Positions 4,797-10,469 of a DNA stretch of 10,469 nt are shown here, one piece after another. This DNA comes from Chloroflexota bacterium (GTDB lineage: Bacteria > Chloroflexota > Anaerolineae > Anaerolineales > UBA4823). The DNA lies in the NCBI GenBank assembly GCA_030669775.1, contig DAOVCZ010000046.1:1-10469 (forward strand). Direction: 5' to 3'. The notes beneath the pieces were generated by a model. That model was not told the DNA's origin, made no database searches, and saw only the letters and a list, made by a program, of their open reading frames with translations. Position numbers and translations under genes: made by a program. The number at the start of each line of letters is the position of its first letter. Position 1 is the first letter of the stretch.

Positions 4797-6833
4797 TTAC
4801 TCGGGCTGTATTTCAATCCGGTATGCTGCTTTCTGACGAGTAAAACGAGTTGTTCCACTCACGACTAGAACTGCCTGATCAAAATCTCGGTCGAGATGTA
4901 AACGAATTTCAGCTGCAACATCTTTTTCCAGTGGGATATGAGTGACTTCAATCGTATCTCCAAATGTGATCAGTGATAAACGATAAGTTTGGGGGATAAT
5001 ATTGTCAATCCGCAGCCATCCTTCGGTCTCCCAGTTATCAACACCTTCTTCGAAATCAGAAAAATAACCGATCTCTGGGATAGCGATATCATCGATTAAC
5101 ATCCCTTCCCCATTTGCAACTGCATCAGTGACATATTCAAAACGAATTTGGATTTCTTTCCCGGCATAATCGGATAAGTCAACACTTTCTTGTATCCAGC
5201 TACCGCTCATCCCATTGTAGCCCCACCCATAACTATTACCTGATGGATCCTCTGAGGTCCCGGAAGGGGTTATCAGAATTTCCCATGATTCACCATCTTC
5301 TGATGCTTCTAAATAGACATAATCATAATCTTCTTCCAGATCATACCAAGTCCAGTAAGTGAGTGTAATTGGACCTTCATGATTAGTGAAATCAAAAGTT
5401 CTGGTGAGTGTCATATCCGCTTCATCCCCCTTATTCGACCAAAAATAATGTTCACCTGAATATGGGTCCTCGGGAATGATTTTGGCTTCCGTCGATCCCT
5501 CAAAGCGCAGAATATAATCGCCTCTGCAATTTATGCGAATGTAATCAACCCCATACTGGTGCACATCACGGATCAATGATTCTGTTGGACATTCATAGAT
5601 AGTTTCAGTCGCTTCAGCCTGGGGAGCATCTGGGAGGTTGTAATAGGTATATCTGCCATCCGAAACGCTATCATTCTTCAGAAAAGTGGCGATCACCCAA
5701 TCAAAAAATACATCATCTGCTTGGATCGGTTCCCCAGTTAATGGGTCGATTGCCTCGATTTGCTTAAGAACCTGATCCAAACCTTCAAAGCCATTGGCGG
5801 AATTGGCAACCAGCAACTTCGTGGCCTGCTCACCAAATCGATCCAGAAAATAGGTAAAGAATAAGAAAGACGCCCCATAATGAGGAGAAGTTTGACCACT
5901 GTTATATGGCCAATCATTAAGCTGCAGATCAGGATTGATGATATAGCTGTATTCTGAACCTACCTCATAACCATTTAATAGGACTGCTAATTCGGAAAAT
6001 CCTTCATTGACCCATGTGGCTTCATTTCGATCCCGATACCAGTGGATCATATGCTGAAATTCGTGGGCTAATACCCCGTATGCATATTCGCTAGCTAAAT
6101 TTACGGTATCAGAACTCAACACAAACGCTTCGTGAGCGTTGGAATACTCATGAGCCAACGGATGCAGTTCATCAGCTGATGAGAAATAGCCAGCTAAATT
6201 GGAACCCAGATCTTTGGCATAGATAATGTAGAGATGCGGGTCTCCATCAACCCCCGGGGTCCACTCACTGCCAAAGAAAGCCCGGTTCCGTGGGTAAATC
6301 TCGTTCTCAAAAGTATCGACCAGCTGCTTTAGGGCATCCGATTCAAATGGAACACCATCCTGGATCCAGAAATAAACATGATCCGTCGCGTATTGAAGGA
6401 TTGCATTGATCTGAAAATTCTCATTCGTATCAACATTGGAGACCCAAAAGTCTTCCTGGCTTCCAATTTCGATGGTGCTACTCGGTGGTGGAACCGTGAG
6501 AGGGATATTCTGTTTTCCTTCAAGACGTTTTGCCAGGTCTCGTAAATCACTCGGCGGAATCTCAACACCCTTTAAGGCTACCAAAGTCTCGCTATGAAGA
6601 AATAATGCTTGATTTTCGCCAGATGGGTCTGAAGAAGAGGCAGGGTTGGGGCGAAGGATGACAGGTGTGCTAGTGGGAAGAGCAGAACTGACTAATCCAG
6701 CTTCTTCTCCACCAAACTTGTCAATGAAGAAACTTAATCCATACATCCCTGAAATTAGCGCGCACCCACAGACGGCAATTACTACCGCAACCAATAGACT
6801 TATCATCCAACCACGCTTCATCAAATTCTTCAA
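4797..6833 (-). CDS. Membrane-anchored or lipoprotein-like zinc metallopeptidase with C-terminal beta domains
   Basis: A 678-residue exported protein. Residues 10-28 are a hydrophobic export segment after a basic start; it contains VCGC, which could act as an imperfect lipobox, or the helix may simply stay as an anchor. A Ser/Thr/Pro-rich linker covers about 50-75. The catalytic region has HEFQH at 257-261 (zinc ligands H257 and H261, catalytic E258), and WVNEGFSE at 274-281 supplies the third ligand (E277 or E281), a gluzincin-like layout reminiscent of hyicolysin/M30 and immune-inhibitor-A-like proteins. From about 460 the pattern (TRTFDFTN...WTWYDLEEDYDYVYLEASEDGESWE...ID D) resembles the beta-sandwich domains following M6-type peptidases. 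The substrate is unknown. The listed start is TTG at 6833; ATG at 6821 (residue 5) is equally possible and leaves the signal segment intact. It is the last gene of the polysaccharide operon, 21 bases after the ligase-like gene. Confidence 0.78.
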   Translation of the reverse strand: MKNLMKRGWMISLLVAVVIAVCGCALISGMYGLSFFIDKFGGEEAGLVSSALPTSTPVILRPNPASSSDPSGENQALFLHSETLVALKGVEIPPSDLRDLAKRLEGKQNIPLTVPPPSSTIEIGSQEDFWVSNVDTNENFQINAILQYATDHVYFWIQDGVPFESDALKQLVDTFENEIYPRNRAFFGSEWTPGVDGDPHLYIIYAKDLGSNLAGYFSSADELHPLAHEYSNAHEAFVLSSDTVNLASEYAYGVLAHEFQHMIHWYRDRNEATWVNEGFSELAVLLNGYEVGSEYSYIINPDLQLNDWPYNSGQTSPHYGASFLFFTYFLDRFGEQATKLLVANSANGFEGLDQVLKQIEAIDPLTGEPIQADDVFFDWVIATFLKNDSVSDGRYTYYNLPDAPQAEATETIYECPTESLIRDVHQYGVDYIRINCRGDYILRFEGSTEAKIIPEDPYSGEHYFWSNKGDEADMTLTRTFDFTNHEGPITLTYWTWYDLEEDYDYVYLEASEDGESWEILITPSGTSEDPSGNSYGWGYNGMSGSWIQESVDLSDYAGKEIQIRFEYVTDAVANGEGMLIDDIAIPEIGYFSDFEEGVDNWETEGWLRIDNIIPQTYRLSLITFGDTIEVTHIPLEKDVAAEIRLHLDRDFDQAVLVVSGTTRFTRQKAAYRIEIQPE

Positions 6834-6854
6834 AACAACAAATCCGCTATAAAA

Positions 6855-8348
6855 TCAATTTTCCCCAACCACTGTGAATTGTCTCCTCGATAAACGCATT
6901 GCGGCGGTGATCAAACCAAAAACAACCCACATGTTGGGGATGGCGAATGAATCAAAAGAAAAAGCACCAAGGGCAAATGCGATCAACCCTAGAATTCCAC
7001 CGACACCCCAAAATTTTACCTCGATATTGAGTGAAAACCATAAATACAAGGCACATCCTAATATTGCCATAATAAATGCTATGAAAGTCGCCAAGCCAAG
7101 CATGCCCGTCTCAGCCATCACTCTCAAAATTAGATTCTTGGGTGTGATCAACCTGCTTTTCCCTGCTTCAGGTACAACCAAACGGAGTACTTCAGGAATT
7201 GCAGCTAGGGGTCGATCCGGTAGTTTTTCATCAAAATAGAAGGCATAATTTCCCAATCCAACCCCCAAGATAGGGTAGTCATCGTAAACCTGGTAGGCTG
7301 TTTCCATATATGTGTATCTTGCCCCAAAGCCCAGATATTCAAAATAATTGATGATATAGCGCACATATCCCTGGTTGGGTGTGCGCTGCCAATATTCCCA
7401 AATGCGGGCAAAAAAATCATTCCTCGACCCTGCGAAGAAAATAAGCGCACCCAAAATCACAACCAGTATCGCTCCTTCACCGATCCGCCTCCAAGGAAAT
7501 CTTCTTCTTGATTCTGTCTCTTGTGAATCATCGATCTTCTTCGATCTGAAGAATAAAACCCCCATTAACACGAGAACCATCATCACAATCAATCCAGCAC
7601 GCGAAAATGTGAATGGCAGCAAGGCTAACGCCCATCCCAAAAGGAATAGTTCTATCGTTATCCATCGCCAGCGCCATTTGAATACCGTGTAACCTGAAAG
7701 CACTGCGGCCAAGAGCCAGGGTAAGAGCAAAAAACTGATCTGATCTGCAAACCAATTAGGCTCATATGTAAGCCCAGAGACCCGGTTGGTGAATAAACGC
7801 CGGATGGAGATATATCTCTGAACAGAACTCATCAGGTCAAACCAACGTGGTGAAAATTGAACCACATAAAACGCTTGTAATGTCCCCCAGAACATAGCCA
7901 GAACGAAGCCAACATACAGCCAGCGCAGGGAAAATCTAAGATCTTCCTTGTTCACTGGCCACAAAGTGACCACGAGATAGATTGCTCCACCGACACCTAA
8001 GGTTGCTAATGCCCGAAACATGCGTACCATTACTGATACACCTTGGAGTGCTTCAATCCCCCTCAAAGTCGCTAAGAGAGAGCTGACCACAGCAATGACC
8101 ACAAAAGGTAAGAAAGAGAGTATTGTTTTTGGGATTGGTTTAGTTAAAAAGCGCGGCAAGATAACCAGCAACAGCAAGAAGATCAACGGATAAATGGATA
8201 ATGGACGAACAAGTGTGCCCCCCCCAATATTACCTGGGAAAAAAGGGAAGCTGCTTACCGGGAGAGTAATTAAAAAGAGCACCCAACAAATTTTTGAGAG
8301 TATGGAGATCAATCTCTTACCATTGGTCGGCCACCTCCTGCCGATCAT
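6855..8348 (-). CDS. O-antigen ligase/polymerase-family polytopic membrane protein (Wzy/WaaL-like)
   Basis: A 497-residue inner-membrane protein with about ten hydrophobic helices, likely to polymerise lipid-linked repeat units or transfer finished glycan to an acceptor. Seen (numbered from this start): GLTYEPNWFADQIS at 192-205, FTFSRAGLIVMM at 246-257, a large extracytoplasmic loop about 305-405 with DDYPILGVGLGNY at 356-368, and NLILRVMAETGMLG at 405-418. These are the standard Wzy_C-type landmarks. The position before the Asn, often His in this family (HN...), is Lys here. I chose ATG 8348 rather than the upstream ATG at 8393. It gives a 4-base ATGA overlap with the preceding stop and is preceded five bases away by AAAGGG, whereas the longer form would overlap the upstream gene by 49 bases with a polar extension. 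Ligase and polymerase cannot be separated from sequence alone. Confidence 0.85.
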   Translation of the reverse strand: MIGRRWPTNGKRLISILSKICWVLFLITLPVSSFPFFPGNIGGGTLVRPLSIYPLIFLLLLVILPRFLTKPIPKTILSFLPFVVIAVVSSLLATLRGIEALQGVSVMVRMFRALATLGVGGAIYLVVTLWPVNKEDLRFSLRWLYVGFVLAMFWGTLQAFYVVQFSPRWFDLMSSVQRYISIRRLFTNRVSGLTYEPNWFADQISFLLLPWLLAAVLSGYTVFKWRWRWITIELFLLGWALALLPFTFSRAGLIVMMVLVLMGVLFFRSKKIDDSQETESRRRFPWRRIGEGAILVVILGALIFFAGSRNDFFARIWEYWQRTPNQGYVRYIINYFEYLGFGARYTYMETAYQVYDDYPILGVGLGNYAFYFDEKLPDRPLAAIPEVLRLVVPEAGKSRLITPKNLILRVMAETGMLGLATFIAFIMAILGCALYLWFSLNIEVKFWGVGGILGLIAFALGAFSFDSFAIPNMWVVFGLITAAMRLSRRQFTVVGEN

Positions 8349-9415
8349 AGATACCCTTTGCGCGTAATCTGGATCAAGAATACCATAATCCATAACAGCA
8401 ATCCCACGAGAGTGCCAATTAAAGCCGCCAGACTATACGATCGCACCTGCCTCACCTCTGGCTCTCTAGCTTGCGGTTTCTTTAGGGATAAAGTAGCTGA
8501 AAGGCCTTGAGCTTCCTGGATTCCCGCTTCCCATTTGGAGGTTACACTTGAGATCTGCTCATTCAATGCTGCATCTGCCACTTTTGATGAGTCGATATCT
8601 TTTTGGACGATCAAGATTGCCTGCTCAACCCAGACGATGTATTCGCTAATTGGAACACCCTCATCTGGAAAACTCTTGACAACAATATGTCCACCCAAAG
8701 TTGATTCCGCTATCCGGTTTGCTAAGGTAAACAAATCGTTACGATCAGGTTCTGACGGGGAAAAATCCCCCTCAGCATTATTTAATCCGTTTAATGCATC
8801 TATTAAGCCACCCATAGTTTCTTCAAGCGCTGCTTGCTGGAGCTTATTTTCTACAAGTTCATCATTCAAAGACCGCAGGGTGAGTTCTAAGTTGAACAAA
8901 TCTCGAGAATGGGTTATCGAATCATTTGTCAAATTAAGTATCACATCCCGCCAAGTTTCAACAGCTTCGACAGCCCTGGGCGATTTTTCAGCATCAGCGA
9001 TCAACAGCCATTGGCCGGCATTACGCCATTTGGCGTCCAACATCACTCGAAGATCTTGTAATTCAATGGAATCCCAGTATCGATCCAGCGCTCTCAAACG
9101 GTTAAGCGTCTCGTTCAGATAGGGATCAGACTTAACAACAATTGAAAGTTGTAACATCTGCCAATGTTTATAATCGTCAATATTACGAAATTCAGCATTG
9201 GTAAATTCAGGAATATACTGGTCATCCAAGACGCGATATGGGTTGAGTTCTACCGATAATGCCACGTTCGCCCGGTAAAAGGAAGGCCAAAAGTAGGCAA
9301 ATACCAATCCGAGCAGCGTCCCAACCAGGGCAAATGCCACAATCACTGGCCAGCGATGGAAAGCAGCCAGGATCTCATCCCGTACCACCCATTCCCTCAT
9401 TGGATCTTGCTTCAT
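8345..9415 (-). CDS. Wzz-like polysaccharide co-polymerase/chain-length protein, no kinase domain
   Basis: A 356-residue protein with the two-helix Wzz plan: a cytoplasmic N-terminus, TM1 at about 23-43 (ending FAYFWPSFYRA, the usual join to the extracytoplasmic domain), a long mostly alpha-helical middle part with coiled-coil-like segments at about 165-215 and 260-315, and TM2 at about 327-350 followed by a short basic tail. Proteins of this plan govern chain length or help polymerisation and export of surface polysaccharides together with Wzy. There are no Walker motifs or Tyr-rich tail after TM2, so it is not a fused BY-kinase; any kinase partner would lie elsewhere. It starts one base after the transferase stop and ends inside the ligase/polymerase start. 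A GGTGGG stretch six bases before the ATG is the likely ribosome-binding site. The family is inferred from architecture more than from short motifs. Confidence 0.72.
   Translation of the reverse strand: MKQDPMREWVVRDEILAAFHRWPVIVAFALVGTLLGLVFAYFWPSFYRANVALSVELNPYRVLDDQYIPEFTNAEFRNIDDYKHWQMLQLSIVVKSDPYLNETLNRLRALDRYWDSIELQDLRVMLDAKWRNAGQWLLIADAEKSPRAVEAVETWRDVILNLTNDSITHSRDLFNLELTLRSLNDELVENKLQQAALEETMGGLIDALNGLNNAEGDFSPSEPDRNDLFTLANRIAESTLGGHIVVKSFPDEGVPISEYIVWVEQAILIVQKDIDSSKVADAALNEQISSVTSKWEAGIQEAQGLSATLSLKKPQAREPEVRQVRSYSLAALIGTLVGLLLWIMVFLIQITRKGYL
8349..8359 (-). promoter_or_regulatory. Ribosome-binding site deciding the ligase/polymerase start
   Basis: AAAGGG (8359-8354 on the minus strand) lies five bases before ATG 8348, inside the last codons of the Wzz-like gene. 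It supports the ATGA-overlap start over the ATG at 8393. Confidence 0.7.
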
Positions 9416-9416
9416 T

Positions 9417-10469
9417 TTACGCCCACCGTTTCCGGTTATCCAAATAAACCAGAGCTAACGTTCCGATAAATATCACCGCGATGAAGATACCATTCGCCAC
9501 AAGTGGTGGCCGGGTGAGGACGATAAATGCCAGGCAACCCAACAATAATGCAACCACCTGCATGATTAATACGGCTTTGCCTGAGCTCCATCCCATGGCC
9601 ACCAGCCGGTGGTATGTGTGATCCCTGGATGCTGAGTAAATATGTTTGCCACGGCGGACGCGAGATAAGACCACCAAGATTGTATCGAAAATCGGTACTC
9701 CTAATAACATTATCGGGACAACCCAGGAAGAAGATTGAAAAGCCCCGAGTGGCCGGTAAGCAATCGCCAACACAGCTAATACAAACCCGAGAGTTTGAGC
9801 TCCGGAATCTCCCAAGAATAGCCTAGCAGGTGGGGAATTGAAGAAATATAACCCAATACAAGCCCCTAATAGCAAGGCACTTTGCCGGGATAATAATGGT
9901 TGTCCAGCATCTAGCGTCACCAGGATGAAGAAAGTGGTCGCCATCCCGGCTAATCCTAGAGCTAAACCATCCATACTATCCACGAAATTGAAAGCATTTA
10001 TGATGCCAACAATCCATAAATAGGTTAAAAACCAATCCAGATAAACGTTGAATTGACCAGGAAAACTATAAAAGAACTCAGGTGATTCAAACACTTTGAT
10101 TGAAACACCCATTGAGATCAGGATGATCACTGCCAGGGATTGTCCCAACAATTTCATCAGCGGAGAAATTTCCCTAAGATCATCCCATAGTCCAAACAAA
10201 AACACGGGCAAAGCAGCCACATACATCGCAACCAGGCTTGGATTGCGGTAAAGGCCTGTCCACCAGGCAGTCAGCAACAATGATCCGTAAAGCGCTATCC
10301 CACCAGCTGTTGGAGTTGGAATCCCGTGCTGTTTGTGGGGAGCACTGTTCGGCATATCCACCAGACCAATCCGGTTGGATAATTGGATAGAACCCCATGC
10401 AAGAAGTGCTGTCAATAGCGAAGATAGAAGTATGAATTCAAAAATGAATGAGATCGATGTGACTTGTAG
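9417..10469 (-). CDS. Undecaprenyl-phosphate sugar-1-phosphate transferase (WecA/TagO/MraY superfamily), 5' end off the right edge
   Basis: A polytopic membrane enzyme moving a HexNAc-1-phosphate (probably GlcNAc-1-P) from UDP-sugar to undecaprenyl phosphate, the first step of polymer assembly. Numbered from the TTG at 10415: GLVDMPN at 17-23, HGIPTPTAGGIALYG at 30-44, the GLWDDL aspartate pair (D78, D79), NAFNFVDSMDGLA at 140-152 (D146, D149), FLGDSG at 200-205, and the sugar-selecting loop HIYSASRDHTYHRL at 258-271 with H266 and H269, as in WecA/TagO enzymes and unlike MraY. The frame stays open through the last 18 codons of the window and encodes more of the first membrane helix (FIFEFILLSSLL). 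No ATG or GTG occurs in them, so the true start is probably beyond 10469 and the TTG start would cut the helix. One base separates its stop from the Wzz-like gene. Confidence 0.92.
   Translation of the reverse strand, partial: LQVTSISFIFEFILLSSLLTALLAWGSIQLSNRIGLVDMPNSAPHKQHGIPTPTAGGIALYGSLLLTAWWTGLYRNPSLVAMYVAALPVFLFGLWDDLREISPLMKLLGQSLAVIILISMGVSIKVFESPEFFYSFPGQFNVYLDWFLTYLWIVGIINAFNFVDSMDGLALGLAGMATTFFILVTLDAGQPLLSRQSALLLGACIGLYFFNSPPARLFLGDSGAQTLGFVLAVLAIAYRPLGAFQSSSWVVPIMLLGVPIFDTILVVLSRVRRGKHIYSASRDHTYHRLVAMGWSSGKAVLIMQVVALLLGCLAFIVLTRPPLVANGIFIAVIFIGTLALVYLDNRKRWA

Noticed and set aside
8535..9122. 195-codon plus-strand open frame
   Set aside because: It lies entirely opposite the Wzz-like gene, has Ser/Arg-rich composition with no recognisable domain, and is explained as antisense shadow.
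1..10469. Defence system, CRISPR, prophage or transposon
   Set aside because: No repeat array, transposase, integrase, nuclease or toxin-antitoxin signature is visible. All long frames are metabolic, surface-polysaccharide, peptidase or small membrane-protein genes.

Overview
The window reads as chromosomal DNA of a free-living bacterium of moderate GC content. My best guess is a Chloroflexota/Anaerolineae-type organism. That is an inference from three things: the style of the HEFQH peptidase and of the kinase-less Wzz-like protein, a lone YtxH protein, and an RNA element upstream of panB that resembles the 'pan' motif, which is known from Chloroflexi among others. No rRNA, tRNA, CRISPR array, insertion sequence or phage gene is visible. 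Ten protein genes are supported, nine on the minus strand and one on the plus strand.

Right part (10469 down to 4797, minus strand): a tightly packed surface-polysaccharide operon. It starts with a WecA/TagO-type polyprenyl-phosphate sugar-1-phosphate transferase whose 5' end lies off the right edge. A Wzz-like chain-length/co-polymerase protein without a kinase domain follows after 1 base. An O-antigen ligase/polymerase-type membrane protein comes next, joined by an ATGA overlap. Last is a large membrane-anchored or lipoprotein-like zinc metallopeptidase, 21 bases further on. Together they would start the lipid-linked sugar carrier, assemble a polymer at the membrane, and add an exported protease whose link to the polymer is unknown. 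The operon ends at a strong hairpin terminator (4733-4768), shared with a small convergent plus-strand gene for a YtxH-domain membrane protein (4490-4714).

Middle (4489 down to 2656): a compact divergent promoter region, with perfect TATAAT boxes overlapping on the two strands, separates the YtxH gene from an adenosine deaminase gene read leftwards. The deaminase stop overlaps the GTG start of a small sulfotransferase gene (GTGA), so the two are probably translationally coupled.

Left part (2650 down to 1): a pantothenate (vitamin B5/coenzyme A precursor) operon in the order panB, a panE-type ketopantoate reductase, panC. PanB makes ketopantoate, PanE reduces it to pantoate, and PanC condenses pantoate with beta-alanine. 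panC runs off the left edge. The operon has its own good sigma70-type promoter just after the sulfotransferase stop. It is followed by a leader of about 155 nt that begins with a hairpin carrying two bulged adenines, which closely fits the published description of the pan RNA motif. Two more hairpins follow, then a segment able to pair with the panB ribosome-binding site. This leader is the most interesting thing in the window.
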